Below, piece after piece: positions 12,456 through 23,419 of a stretch of DNA of 64,000 nucleotides; position 1 is the first letter of the stretch; the number at the start of each line of letters is the position of its first letter. Where the stretch lies: positions 34,676,817-34,740,816 of the forward strand of contig NC_092875.1 of the NCBI RefSeq assembly GCF_028372415.1. The letters run 5' to 3'. The notes below the pieces were generated by a model. That model was not told the DNA's origin, did no database searches, and saw only the letters and a program-made list of their open reading frames with translations. The stretch is from Notamacropus eugenii (Eukaryota > Chordata > Mammalia > Diprotodontia > Macropodidae). The position numbers were made by a program, and so were the translations under genes.

Positions 12456-12899
12456 TTTGTATACACCAGGCTATATTACAGTAAACATTAGGATAGAAAA
12501 GACAAAACTTTTAAACTTCATTTAATTCCACAATTGTCCAAGATAGAATAAGTATTTTTATTGCTTAGAGAGTTTGTTGTGTTATACAATGTATAAGCTA
12601 TGCAAACACGATTAAATTTCTACATTTTTCCTAGATAGACACTTTTTTTGAAAACCATGATGAGTTGTAATTAAGATGAGTTGGTGGTGGGTACTTTCCT
12701 TTTCATATCAGGAATCTAAAAGGCTGTACTTCGTGGTGCATGTGTGAAGAAACTCTGCAGTGACAACTCTGATTTTTTGATACCTGTTTAATTATTTTAC
12801 TTTCCAATCTTGTTCTTGTGTAGAACTGTTCAGAAATAGCAGTCACCCTCTTTCTGATGCAGCTAATGTAATTCTACTTCTAGAAATTATGAAAGTGGG

Positions 12900-13015
12900 A
12901 GGGGAATTTGGGGTAGTGAGTGGAGAGACAGCTTCAGAGTCATTAAGATAAGGTTCAGGCATTGCCTCTGACACAAACTGACTGTGGAACCTTGGGTTGA
13001 TCCCTAAGCCTCTAG
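12900..13015 (+). repeat. SINE fragment, diverged
   Basis: Contains 'gtggagagacagcttcagag' and 'cattgcctctgacacaaact' followed by 'gtggaaccttggg', resembling the middle of a marsupial tRNA SINE without a clear head or tail. Confidence 0.5.
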
Positions 13016-13674
13016 ATGTTCCCGGCAACTAAGACCATAAGCAGCAGGGCAGTCACCAGTCTGTATTGATTTCCTTACTGGGGAGTTTTCTCTATCAAAG
13101 AAAATGTCCACGAAGTAATGGTTGTCCTAATCTCATCGGTTACTCAGAATTTTAATAGAAATTTAACAGAATTTTCAGCACCAATAAAACAACAGCAACA
13201 AACGCTTGACTTCTTACATGAAGCCATGTTGTAATGTTTGGATTTTAATTTTAGATTATCACTTGATAGGGAGATTGTGGAAAAACTTTAGATTTATTAG
13301 CATATATTTCAGGAGACTGGTGGCTTCTGTTTTTCCTGGACTTACATTATATACCCTAGTAGTTTGATAACTATGATTTTTAAAAAATGCCCACATGATG
13401 TGTATTTAAATAAAATAAAATTAGTTTTGTTGGGCAGGTTTTACAACATCCATTCTTTGAGAGAATTGGTAGCCCCATTATAAAACCAAAATTAACAATT
13501 ACTGTGATATTCTTTAAAAAAAATCAGCAATTTCATCCACCTCTTGTGTGATCAGTATCAAATTTCATAATTAGTATTCCTGTAGGCAAACTGCCATTTA
13601 CATGTGCATCCATTTAAAAAGCAAAAAAATAGATTTTATAGTATTCACATGGTATGTGTTGTTCTTTTTTTTAG

Positions 13675-13857
13675 GACCTCCAAGGATGTCGCCAAAGGCC
13701 CAAAGACACCCTCGTGGTCATCGAGTTTCTACTGGGAGGGGTTCAATCTCCAGTGGTTTAGAATTTGTTTCCCACAATGCACCAGGCGAAGTACCTGCTC
13801 CTTCTGTGGCAAGGAGTAGCCCCTCAGGAGGAACGTGGTCATCAGTGGTCAGTGGGG
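13675..13857 (+). CDS. ATXN2: ATXN2 exon 11
   Basis: 183 bases, phase 1 at both ends. It encodes GPPRMSPKAQRHPRGHRVST, then GRGSISSGLEFVSHN, and ends SPSGGTWSSVVSG as in human. Residues between (APGEVPAPSVARS) differ from human PPSEAATPPVART, marking a fast-changing linker between two conserved blocks. Donor is GGGG/GTAGGT. Confidence 0.97.
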
Positions 13858-14689
13858 GTAGGTAGAGTTTTGCTTGGGGGCATATGTTTGGAATTATTGG
13901 TATTAAGCTAAATATATCTTTCGGGGGTTTTGTCCTATTTACCATTTGACTGGAGAGAATTGAGGTAACTAACCAGGATTTAATTCATGGATGAGCACAA
14001 TACTCTATGCATTTTGCCAAGTTAGGGAGATTGCAGTTAAATTTAACTTAAAGAATAGAAGCTCTTAAGCCTGTTTTCTCTCCTCCCCCCCTTCACCTAT
14101 GTTGCCATATGCATATTTATACAGTGGAGAGGCACAATTAAATCTTTTCCATTGTCAAATTCCTGGATTATCTTTCCACTTGCCTGGAGTTTCAGAGGCA
14201 AAAGTTATACGAATGATTGGTTAGTTAGGAGAAAATGATCCTTAAGCAGCTGTACAGTGAAACAGGCCTCCTAGTTTTCTTTGACCGTATTCTATTTTTA
14301 ATTCAAAGTTCACAGAATACATAGTTATATAACTCTTAGATATTTTTGTTGATATCTTTCATTTTTACCTCACCTTTCTTTTCAAATATGGAACCTCTGA
14401 AGTTATGGCAAACAGTTTTTGACACAGCAACAACAAAAAGTCCTATCATATTTTTACCTTGAAGCTCACTTATTTCCCCTATTTATGGCTTCTTTAAAAA
14501 TTCCTTCATTGAGGAAAATGACTTTAGGGTCAGGACATTGTGATTCTCTCTCCTTTTCATGACCTTTTCCATTTGTCATTTATCTTCAGATTAAAGTTAA
14601 AACCAAAATTTTTGTGACAATGGGTTTAATTATTCAAGATCACATTGTTAATCTGAAGATGCTGTTGGATTTAAGACTGCCCTGTGAGC

Positions 14690-14825
14690 TAAGATCAAGA
14701 GCTAGAGGGGCATCGTAGGTATCAGGAAGCTGTCCTAGAGTGGTCTTCTTAGCTAGGGAAGTATCTGAGCTGGGATTTGAACTCAGGTTTCCTCTTTAAT
14801 GTTTAACATCCTTCCTCCTCACTGG
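14690..14825 (-). repeat. SINE fragment
   Basis: Reverse-complement SINE text with 'gagctgggatttgaactcag' followed by 'gtttcctc', typical of the tRNA-like half of MIR/marsupial SINEs. Ends are approximate. Confidence 0.55.
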
Positions 14826-15764
14826 AAGAGGAATAAGACTAGAAAGAAACATTCAAAATACTCGACATTTACAAACTGACATTTTTTCTTCATTCTAATA
14901 GGATTTTGTAAAGTTCAAACAGATTTTATTTAATCAGGTGATTTTCATGTCCTTTTAAAGAGGAACATTAAAATAAATTAGATTAGTGCTGTTTTTTCTA
15001 ACCACTTATAACTGGATATATACTGAAGTATATCACTTCTAGATACTTTCTTCCAGAGTTAGACACCTGAAACATGTTTTGAGTTGTCTACCCTTTTGGC
15101 TGCATGAGTGTTGCTAGTTTATGTATAGTGAGTTTTTAGGTGAGGAAAGCAGTGAGAGTTAGGTTATGTATGTTGAAGGGTTTTATAGTTGGGAAGAAAA
15201 TGAGAGATAAGATAGTTAGCTTCTTACAGCTCTTTCCCCTACTTGAAAAAAGTTCACTAGGAAGAGAATCCAAGTATAGTAACAGTCAATCCCACTTTCT
15301 TGCAGTAAAGCAAACGTTAGCTAAATGCCTACTGTGTTGGATGTGGAGTAAAACTTTTTAGTATGGATCTGAAGAAACACCGCCTGATTCACGTAGTGTT
15401 ATATAACACAAGAGTGTTGTGTGAGGTCTGATGGGATGAAGATGAAGGACACCTTTCCCCAGAGAGTTAGACTTTAGAAGGTACTTAGGTTCATATGAGG
15501 CATGAGAGCCTTCCAAGCAGAGAAGAAGCAGTGTGTGCAAGCAAAAGCTCTCACATGAGAGTGTTTCTGTGTTAGAGTCAGAGAGAGGAGTGTGGCTTGG
15601 CAAAAGCTTGGAGGGGAACACCGCCAGAGACAAGCAAGGTTGAGGACAAATCCTGGAGGAGCCTTCTGACAGGCCAATCACTTTGTCCTTTGCTTTGGGA
15701 ATATTCAGGGGAGGGAGATAATAGAGCAAAGCGGTGTGTTATCAGACAGTAAGAAAACCCTCAT

Positions 15765-15990
15765 TGGTGCAGAAAAGGCCTGGGCCCAGACTCGGGGAAA
15801 CCTGAGTTCAAATCCATCCCCAGACATGAACTAGCTGTGTGCCTCTGAGCTGGTTACTTCCTCTCAGCCTCAGTTTTAACAGCACCTACCTCCCAGGGTT
15901 GTTGTGAGGATCAAAAGAGATAATTGCAAAGTGCTTAGCCTAGAGCCTGGCACATAGTAGGCACTATATAAATGCTAGCTGCTGTTGTCA
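15765..15990 (+). repeat. tRNA-derived SINE, MAR1/MIR type
   Basis: Shows 'ctgagttcaaatccatcccc', 'actagctgtgtgcctctgag', 'cctcagttttaacagcacct', 'cagggttgttgtgaggatca' and 'gcctggcacatagtaggcac', the ordered modules of a MIR/CORE-SINE-related element with its tail at 'aaatgctagctgctgttgtc'. Confidence 0.85.
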
Positions 15991-16124
15991 TTGGTAGAAA
16001 TGATGTATTTCTTTGCCTTGGTGTGGAAACTAATCTATTTTCTTAATTTACAACTTTCCAGATACTCAGGGCCCTCTAGACTCAGAAAGGTTTGAGTCCA
16101 GGACTTTCATCTACCATGTACTAG

Positions 16125-16375
16125 CCTTGTTGTTGTTGTTCACTTGTGTCCAACTGTCTGTGACTCCATTGGGCTTTTCTTGGCAAAGATACTGGAGTGG
16201 TTTGCCATTTCCTTCTCCAGCTCATTTTACAGATGAGGATATCTGAGGCCAACAGGGTGAAGTGACTTGCTCAGGGTCACACAACTAGGAAGCGTCTGAG
16301 GCCAGATTTGAACTAAGGAAGATGAAACTTCCTGATTCCAGATCCACCACACTATTCACCGTGTCTTCTAGCCAT
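16125..16375 (-). repeat. WSINE1-like marsupial SINE, near full length
   Basis: The plus strand starts with a TTG repeat (the element's 3' tail) and reads through 'ggagtggtttgccatttcct', 'ctccagctcattttacagat', 'ggtcacacaactaggaagcg' and 'gatttgaactaaggaagatg' to the head near 16,370. This module order, with the 'contains CACTCCAGTATCT' region, is characteristic of wallaby/opossum SINEs. It is the strongest single marker that the source is a marsupial. Confidence 0.85.
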
Positions 16376-16509
16376 TGTGCTTGGGACCAAATCATTTACC
16401 CTCTTCGTGCCCATGGCAAGTGATTTCACCCTCTACAGAGGGAGACACTTTGGGTTTAATGTTTCCCATGCCAATGAAATATCTGATCTGTATCAAAAGT
16501 GAAGCAAAA

Positions 16510-16660
16510 AATAGTAGTCATAACTCCCATTTGCTTGGTGCTTGTTTAAAGAACGCTTCAAGACATTTAGTGTAAATGTCATCATCAGTTTACATGGAAG
16601 GACACAGGTTCTGAGAGCTTTGGTTCCACAGGGTTATACAGTCAATAGGGCATGGGTAGA
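16510..16660 (-). repeat. MIR-like fragment, weak
   Basis: Loose matches to MIR in antisense, around 'gtagtcataactcccatttg' and 'acaggttctgagagctttgg' then 'cagggttatacagtca'. Diverged; family uncertain. Confidence 0.35.
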
Positions 16661-17088
16661 AAGAGGATGGATGGGATGCTGCCATGGCCTCTGGCTGTCT
16701 CGTTGGGTATCCTCATTTTTCAGGGACTGGGGGGCACCAAGATTGTGACCACCCAAAGCAGCAAGGAAGAGAATTGAGGCAGCTCCAGGGTCAGTGTTGT
16801 TCATACTTGGCCTTGAGTGTTGGGCCTCATCATAACTTATAATGCCATGGCTGGACTGTGTGCCGTATACGGACATTCTCCTTGTATCCAGACACATGGA
16901 CCAAGTGTTGAAGGGCAAGGTAGGAGCTCTGCTACAAATCTCCTCTTTCCACTGGGCCACACGTCACTCAGATGTGCTCACCTTAATAGTAAAGGCTTGA
17001 CCTTCAGGGAGTTTCTGTTGTCACAGCTCACACATGTGCTCAGCAGATATGGCTTGTATTATCCCCTCTCCATTTTTTTTTTTTATAG

Positions 17089-17286
17089 TTCCAAGATTAT
17101 CTCCTAAAACACATAGACCAAGGTCTCCAAGACAGAGCAGCGTTGGAAATAATCCTCCTGGTTCAGTTCTCTCTTCTCCCCAAGCTGGGACCGTGCCCAC
17201 AGAATCTGCTGCTGTGCCTGTGCCAGCTCCATCTCCTACACCTGCCACCCCTGTGTCTGGCCGAGCAGTGACCCCATCTAGTGACG
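17089..17286 (+). CDS. ATXN2: ATXN2 exon 12
   Basis: 198 bases, phase 1 at both ends. It encodes VPRLSPKTHRPRSPRQSSVG, then a Pro/Ala/Thr/Ser-rich run ending RAVTPSSD. The basic start and the RAVTPSS end are as in human; the middle (TVPTESAAVPVPAPSPTPAT) differs from human by several conservative changes. Like exon 11 this is disordered linker. Donor GACG/GTATGG. Confidence 0.97.
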
Positions 17287-17513
17287 GTATGGGCTGGGGA
17301 GTTCTTGGCACCTCTGTGTGTGTACAGTATACAGAACTGTCATGTTGTCATTACAAACCTTTATTATAGAGGATGTAGTTATAATCTTTTTGTGTTCTTT
17401 TCTTTTTTAACTTTAATCTCTGTTTAGGTTTCCTTGTTCTAAACCGTAATTCAGAATCCTGTAGTCCGCATTTGTTTCTTTTTCACTTACTCAGCATGTG
17501 TATATCAAACTAA

Positions 17514-19749
17514 CTTTTTTTAAATTAAATTATTTTATTTGTTTTTGTTTATTTTGTTTGACAGTCACTTCCATGTATCTTAGATTCCCCCCCTTCCTAA
17601 TTCTCCCCTCCCTCCCCATTCCCTCCCTGAGACGGTGTGCAATCTTACATAGGTTCTACCTGTACATTCCCATTAAATGCATGTTGCATAGAAGATTTAA
17701 AATGAATGAGAGAAACCATAAAACATAATACAAAAGAAAATGGTCTGTTTCTATCTGTGATCCAGTTTCATAGTTTTTTCTCTGGATGTCGAAGGCATTT
17801 TGCCTCAAGAGTCCATTGGAAATTTTTTAAGTCCATGCTTTGCAATGAAGTACTAAGTCTGCCAGAAAAATTCCTCGAACACTGTGGTTATTGCTGTGTA
17901 CAGAGTTCTCCTGGTTCTGCTCCTTTCACTCAGCATCAGTTCATATAAGTCCTTCCAGGTTTTTCTGAAGTTCACATGCTCATCAGCATCCCCTTGATTT
18001 CCAGTTCTTGGCCATCACAAAGAGAGCTGCTATAAATATTGTACATGTGGGACCCTTTCCCATGTTTATGATCTCTTTGGGATACAATCCCAGAAGCAAT
18101 ATTGCTGGGGCAAAGGGTATGCACATTTTTGTATCCCTTTGAGCATAGTTCCAAATTGCTCTCCAAAATGGTTGGATCAGAACTCTCCCACATTCTTCTC
18201 CAACATTTATTATCTTCCTGTTTTGTCATGTTAGTCAATCTGATAGGTGTGATGTGGTACCTCAGAGTTGTTTTGATTTGCATCTCTCTAATCAATAGTG
18301 ATTTAGAGTATTTTTTCATGTGATTATAGATAACTTTAATTTCTTCCTCTGAAAACTCCCTCTTCATCTCTTTTGTCCATTTATCAGTTGGGGAATGACT
18401 CGTATTCTTGTACATTTGACTCAGTTCTCTAATTTTAGAAATGAATCCTTTCTCACAGACATTAGTTGCAAAAATTCTTTCCCAGTTTTCTGCTTACCTC
18501 CCAATCTTGGTTGCATTGGGTTTGTTTCTATAAAAACTTTTTCAAGTGAATGTAATCAAAATTATCCATTTTGTACTTCATAATGTTTTCTATCTCTTGT
18601 TTGGTCATAAATTTCTCCATTCTCCACCAATCTGACAAATACACTATTTCTTGCTCCCTTAATTTGTTTATAATATCAATTTTTATACCTAGATCATGTA
18701 TCCATTTGGACTTTATTTTTTCCTGTGTCAGGCGTTGGTCTGCGCCCAGTTTCCATCACACTTTTATCCAGATTTCCCAGCAATTTTTGTCAAACAGTGA
18801 GTTCTTATCCCAGTAGCTGGGGTCCTTGGTTTATCAAACCGTAGATTGCTATATTCATTGACTACTGTGTCTTGAGTAGTTAACCTATTCCACTGATCTA
18901 CCCCTCCGTTTCTTAGCCAGTACCAAGTAGTTTTGATGATCTGGTAGGGCTAGGCCACTTTCCCTAGCATTTCTTTTCATTAGTTCCCTTGATGTTCTGG
19001 ACCTTTTGTTCTTCCAGATGAATTTTGATGTTTTTTCTAGCTCTAGAAAATAATTATCTGGTAGTTTGATTGGTACGGCACTGAATAAGTAAATTAATTT
19101 AGGTAGAATTGTCATTTTTATTATATTGGCTTAGCCTACCCATAAACAGCTGATATTTTTCCACTTACTTAGATCTGATTTTATTTGTGCAAAAAGTGTT
19201 TTGTAATTGTGTTCATATAGCCCCTGGGTTTGTTTTGGCAGGTAGACTCCCAGATATTTTATAGCGTCTGCTGTAGCTTTCAATGGGATTTCTCTTTTTA
19301 TCTCTTGCTTGGGCTTTGTTATTAATATATAGAAATGCAGATGATTTATGTGGGTTTATTTTGTAACCTCCAACTTTGCCAGAGTTTATTATTTCAAATA
19401 GTTTTTACTTGATTCTCTGAGATTCTCTAAGTATATCATCATGTCATCTGTAAAGAATGATAACTTAGTTTCTTCTTTGCCTATTCTAATTTCTTCAGTT
19501 TCTTATTCTTCTCATATTGCTACAGCTAGCATTTCTAATACTTTATTGATAACAGTGGTGATAATGGACATCCTTGTTTTACCACTGATCTTATTGGAAA
19601 TGCATCTAGCTTATTGCCATTGCATATAATGCTTGCTGATGGTTTTAGGTAGATACTGCTTATTATTTTATGAAAAGTTCTATTTATTCCTATGCTTTCC
19701 AGTGTTTTCAATATGAATGGATGTTGTATTTTGTCAAAAAACTTTTTCT
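17514..19749 (-). mobile_element. L1 retrotransposon, 3' part (3' UTR to ORF2 reverse-transcriptase region)
   Basis: Antisense L1. From the high end downward, minus-strand open frames give L1 ORF2 blocks: 19,535-19,789 ([19 protein letters not shown] and QGCPLSPLL, the RT finger/palm region), 18,885-19,115 ([20 protein letters not shown], then FIWKNKRSR), and 17,972-18,415 (KWTKEMKREFSEEEIKVIYN, IREMQIKTTLRYHITPIRLT, the ORF2 C-terminus). Below 17,970 is the 3' UTR with a pyrimidine-rich (purine-rich in sense) tract at 17,585-17,635. Frames are broken by many stops, so the copy is dead. Confidence 0.9.
19736..19749. repeat. left target-site duplication of the HAL1-like insertion
   Basis: AAAAAACTTTTTCT in the interrupted L1. 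A near-identical copy (AAAAAACCTTTTTCT) follows the inserted element at 22,626-22,640, as expected for target-primed insertion at an A/T-rich site. One base differs in length. Confidence 0.7.
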
Positions 19750-20500
19750 TGGTGGAGTAGAAAGACATATATGTGGGCTGTCCCCACACAGCCCATAAAA
19801 TAACTGTAGGGAGGGACTCTCAACAAATTCTGGAGCAGCAGAAGTGGAGAACAACAGAGTGGAGGTGATTTCCAGCCCAGGTTGACCTGAAAGGCCCACA
19901 GGAAACATCTGTTGCACTGGAACCCAGCCCAGCCTTGGCTGCAGGGCTCGGCCCTGGGAGGAGGACACCTCGGGGCCGGAATCTCCAGGCCCGGTAGCAG
20001 CGGTTCACAGATCCCTCAACCCACAGGTGCCAAAGGTCAGTGACAGGGTTTTTTCAGCTGGCCGGGTAGGAAGGAGGGCCTTCCTATAGCTCCGGCCTCA
20101 GGCAGCGGCCACAGAGGCCACATAGGCAGGTGGCAGCAGTTCCCATAGCAGCCTGCATACGTTGTTGGATCATAAAACCCCTGGGGGCATCAAGCAGCCA
20201 TTTCTTACCTCGGCCCTGTGTAGAGGTCCTGAGGCAGCTGATCTTTGTCTCACACTGAATGTAGGCTCTGCCTGTGCAGCTTATCTGAATCTCAGCCCCC
20301 AGTGCTGGCCTGGTGGAACTGGAGGCCAGGTGGCTGTGGAGAGGAAACTGCTAAGATTCTGGGCACAAAAATCTCTGCTTACTCCCAGACCAGTGTACAT
20401 GCTTGATTGTGCCACCTTGGAGGAACTGAGATCTTACAGATTCCCCGAGTATACCCTACTCTTGACAAAGGACCCAAAAGTCAAGTAACTGGTTGGGAAA

Positions 20501-21618
20501 ATGCCCAAAAAAAGGGAAAAAAAAATAAGACTATAGAAGGTTACTTTCTTGGTGAACAGATATCTTCTCCCATCCTTTTGGATAAGGAAGAACAATGCTT
20601 ACCATCAGGGAAAGACATAAAAGTCAAGGCTTCTGTATCCCAAACATCCAAAATAAATATTGAATGGTCTCAGGCCATGGAAGAGCTCAGAAAGGATTTT
20701 GAAAATCAAATAAGAGAGGTGGAGGAAAAAATTGGGAAGAGAAATAAGAGAGATGCAAGAAAAACATGAAAACTGGGTCAACACCTTGCTAAAGGAGACC
20801 CAAAAAAATGCTGAAGAAAATAACACCTTTAAAAATGGGCTAACTCAATTGGCAAAAGAGGTTCAAAAAGCCAGTGAGGAGAAGAATGCTTTCAAAAGCC
20901 GAATTAGCCAAATGGAAAAGGAGGTTCAAAAGCTCACTGAAGAAAATAGTTCTTTGAAAATTAGAATGGAACAGATGGAGGCTAATGACTTTATGAGAAA
21001 CCAAGAAATCACAAAACAAAACCAAAAGAATGAAAAAATGGAAGATAATGTGAAATATCTCATTGGAAAAACAACTGACCTAGGAAATAGATCCAGGAGA
21101 GACAATTTAAAAATTATAGGACTACCTGAAAGCCATGATCAAAAAAAGAGCCTCGACATCATCTTTCATGAAATTATCAAGGAAAACTGCCCTGATATTC
21201 TAGAACAAGAGGGCAAAATAAATATTGAAAGAATCCACCCATCACCTCCTGAAAGAGATCCAAAAAAAGAAATTCCTAGGAACATTGTGACCAAATTCCA
21301 GAGTTCTCAGGTCAAAGAGAAAATATTGCAAGCAGCTAGAAAGAAACAATTCAAGTATTGTGGAAATACAATCAGGATAACACAAGATCTAGCAGTTTCT
21401 ACATTAAGGGATCGAAGGGCGTGGAATATGATATTCCAGAAGTCAAAGGAAGTAGTACTAAAACCGAGAATCACCTACCCAGCAAAACTGAGTATAATAC
21501 TTCAAGGGGGAAAAATTGGTCTTTCAGTGAAATAGAGGACTTTCAAGCATTCTTGATCAAAAGACCAGAGCTAAAAAGAAAATCTGACTTTCAGACACAA
21601 GAATCAAGAGAAGCATGA
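20501..21618 (+). pseudogene. broken L1-type ORF1 of the HAL1-like element
   Basis: ORF1p is a nucleic-acid chaperone with coiled coil, RRM and C-terminal domain. Visible here: Gln/Glu/Lys heptads (NTFKNGLTQLAKEVQKASEE, about 20,790-21,050), an RRM-like part with RSRRDNLKIIGLPES, IIKENCPDI and IERIHP, and the C-terminal RNIVTKFQSSQVKEKILQAA and AVSTLRDRRAW. The reading frame shifts three times, each at a homopolymer: in the A-tracts at 20,507-20,526, near the A6 run at about 20,728, and at the G5A5 tract near 21,508. Intact segments are 20,407-20,769 (frame 1), 20,732-21,535 (frame 2) and 21,358-21,618 (frame 1). Confidence 0.8.
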
Positions 21619-21749
21619 AAAGGTAAACAGCAAAGAGAAATCATAAGGGACTTACTAAAGTTGAACTGTTTACATTCCTACGTGGAAAGACAATATTTGT
21701 AACTCTTGAAACTTTTTTCAGTGTCTGGGTAGTTGGTGGGATTTCTCAC

Positions 21750-21750
21750 A

Positions 21751-21793
<43 letters not shown>

Positions 21794-21815
21794 ATACACT
21801 CACACACACACACAG
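21750..21815 (+). repeat. (CA)n microsatellite in the HAL1-like 3' UTR
   Basis: Long CA run broken by two CATA units near 21,788 and 21,794 and a TC near 21,800. It lies 130 bases after the end of ORF1, inside the element. Confidence 0.9.
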
Positions 21816-22345
21816 AGCACAGGGTGAGTTGAATAGGATGGGATCATATCTTGAAAAAATGAAATTAAGGGGTGAGAGAGAAATATATTGGGAAGAGAAA
21901 GGGAGAAATGGAATGGGGCAAATTATCTCATAAAAGAGGCAAATTAAAGAATTTTCAGTGAAGGGGAAGAGGGGGGAGGTGAGAGAAAAAACTTGAAGCT
22001 TACTCATCACATTTGACTAAAGGAAGGAATAAAATGCACACTCACATTGATATGAAAACCTGTCTTACAATACATGAAGGTGGGGGAGAAGGGAATAAGC
22101 AGAATGGGGGAGGATGATGGAAGGGAGGGCAATGGGAGGAGGGAGCAATTAGAAGTCACTCTTGGGGAAGGACAGGGTCAAGAGAGAGAATAGAAGTAAT
22201 GGGGGGCAGGATAGGATGGAGGGAAATATAGTTATCCTTACACAACATGACTATTATGGAAGTCATTTACAAAACTACACAGATATGGCCTATATTGAAT
22301 TGCTTTCCCAATGGGGATGGATGGGGAGGGAGGGAGGAAGAAAAG

Positions 22346-22590
22346 TTGGAACTCAAAGTTTTAGGAACAACTGTTGAGTATTGTTCTTACGTACAACTAG
22401 GAAATAAGAAATACAGGTAATGGGGTATAGAAATTTATCTTGCACTACAGGACAAAAGAGAAGATGGGGATAAGGGAAGGGAGAGATGTTAGAGGGGAGG
22501 GCAGATTGGTGATAGGGGCAATTAGAATGCTCAGCATTTTGGGGTGGGGGGAGGGGAGAAATGGGGAGAAAATTTGGAACTCAAAGTTTT
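22346..22590 (+). repeat. 17-base direct repeat in the HAL1-like 3' UTR
   Basis: TTGGAACTCAAAGTTTT occurs at 22,346-22,362 and again at 22,574-22,590, each preceded by a G/A-rich run. The second copy is next to the element's 3' end, so the 3' module seems duplicated. Confidence 0.75.
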
Positions 22591-22624
22591 GTGGAAATGA
22601 ATATTGAAAACTTAAATATTTTTT

Positions 22625-23285
22625 AAAAAAACCTTTTTCTCCATCTATTGAGATAATCATGTGGTTTCTGTTAGTTTTGTTGTTGATATGATCAATAATG
22701 CTAATAGTTTTCCTAACATTGAACCAGCCCTGCATTCCTGGTATAAATCCTACCTGCGCATAATATATTATTCTCATGATAAGTTGCTTTGTTGTTTTTG
22801 CTAATATCTTGTTTAAATATTTTGCATCTATATTCATTGGAGAAATTGGTCTGTAATTTTCTTTCTCTGTTTTGGCTCTTCCTGGTTTAGGTATCAAAAC
22901 TGTATTTGTATCATAAAAAGAATTTGGTAGGAGTCCTTCTGCTGCTATTTTCCCAAATAGTCTATATAGTGTTGGAATTAACTATTCTTTAAATGTTTGA
23001 TAGAATCACTTGTAAATCCTTCTGGCCCTGGAGATTTTTTCCTAGGGAGTTCATTGATGGTTTGTTCAATTTCTTTTTCTGAGATGGGGTTATTCAACTT
23101 TCTCTTCTGTTAATCTGGGCAGTTTATATTTTTTAAAATACTTATCCATCTCATTTAGATTGTCAGATTTATGGGCATACAGTTAGGCAAAGTAATTTCT
23201 AATTATTGTTATAATTTCCTTCTCATTGGAGATTAGTTTCACCCTTTTCATTTTTGATATTGGTAATTTAGTTATCAGACTAACT
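22625..23285 (-). mobile_element. L1, continuation of the interrupted antisense copy (ORF2 RT N-terminal part)
   Basis: Minus-strand frame 22,445-22,897 reads [20 protein letters not shown], then [20 protein letters not shown] and [13 protein letters not shown], the classic start of the L1 RT domain, directly upstream (in element sense) of the RT block that begins at 19,789 on the other side of the insertion. L1-like text continues to about 23,285, 26 bases from exon 13. Includes the right-hand target-site duplication at 22,626-22,640. Confidence 0.9.
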
Positions 23286-23311
23286 TTTGATTCCTAAAAT
23301 TGCCTTTCTAG

Positions 23312-23419
23312 CTAAAGACTCTAGGCTTCAGGACCAGAGGCAACATTCTCCAGCTGGAAACAAAGAGAACATAAAGCCGAGGGAGAGCTCCCCAAGCTTT
23401 GTAAAAGCAGAAAATAAAG
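23312..23419 (+). CDS. ATXN2: ATXN2 exon 13
   Basis: 108 bases, phase 1 at both ends. It encodes AKDSRLQDQRQHSPAGNKEN then IKPRESSPSFVKAENK, differing from human in only a few residues (H for N, RES for NET, V for S). The acceptor TTTCTAG follows a short pyrimidine tract, and an ACTAAC branch-point-like box lies at 23,279-23,284. The donor is AAAG/GTTAGT, with T at +3, weaker than its neighbours. The exon could be skipped without loss of frame. Confidence 0.96.

Larger units (their letters stand above)
10678..13674 (+). other. ATXN2: ATXN2 intron 10
   Basis: 3-kb AT-rich intron with one clear sense SINE (12,187-12,455) and one weak SINE fragment (12,900-13,015). The rest shows no recognised element. 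Confidence 0.8.
13858..17088 (+). other. ATXN2: ATXN2 intron 11
   Basis: 3.2-kb intron. It holds a small antisense SINE piece (14,690-14,825), a good sense SINE (15,765-15,990), a long antisense SINE (16,125-16,375) and a weak fragment (16,510-16,660). The end is a T10 tract next to the exon 12 acceptor. Confidence 0.8.
19750..22624 (+). mobile_element. HAL1-like (half-L1) element: L1-type 5' UTR, ORF1 and 3' UTR, no ORF2
   Basis: Sense element of about 2.9 kb sitting inside the antisense L1. It starts TGGTGGAGTAGAAAGACATA, the usual start of marsupial L1 5' UTRs, and continues GC-rich to about 20,490. Then comes a broken ORF1 (20,501-21,618), and directly after it a 1-kb 3' UTR with a (CA)n tract, polypurine segments and a short A-rich end at about 22,624. 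No reverse transcriptase or endonuclease coding is present. That layout, ORF1 alone with its own 3' end, defines HAL1 elements, which depend on L1 for movement. An internally deleted L1 is the alternative. Confidence 0.75.
17287..23311 (+). other. ATXN2: ATXN2 intron 12, filled by nested LINEs
   Basis: 6-kb intron, about 95 percent occupied by an antisense L1 (about 17,514-19,749 and 22,625-23,285) interrupted by a sense HAL1-like element (19,750-22,624). Unique intron is left only at 17,287-17,510 and the last 25 or so bases before exon 13. Confidence 0.85.

Noticed and set aside
15358-15729. 123-codon minus-strand frame in intron 11
   Set aside because: No recognisable domain, no similarity to known proteins, lies just before a SINE; treated as chance.
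21678-22010. 110-codon minus-strand frame in the HAL1-like 3' UTR
   Set aside because: Translation of the (CA)n tract and purine-rich flank.
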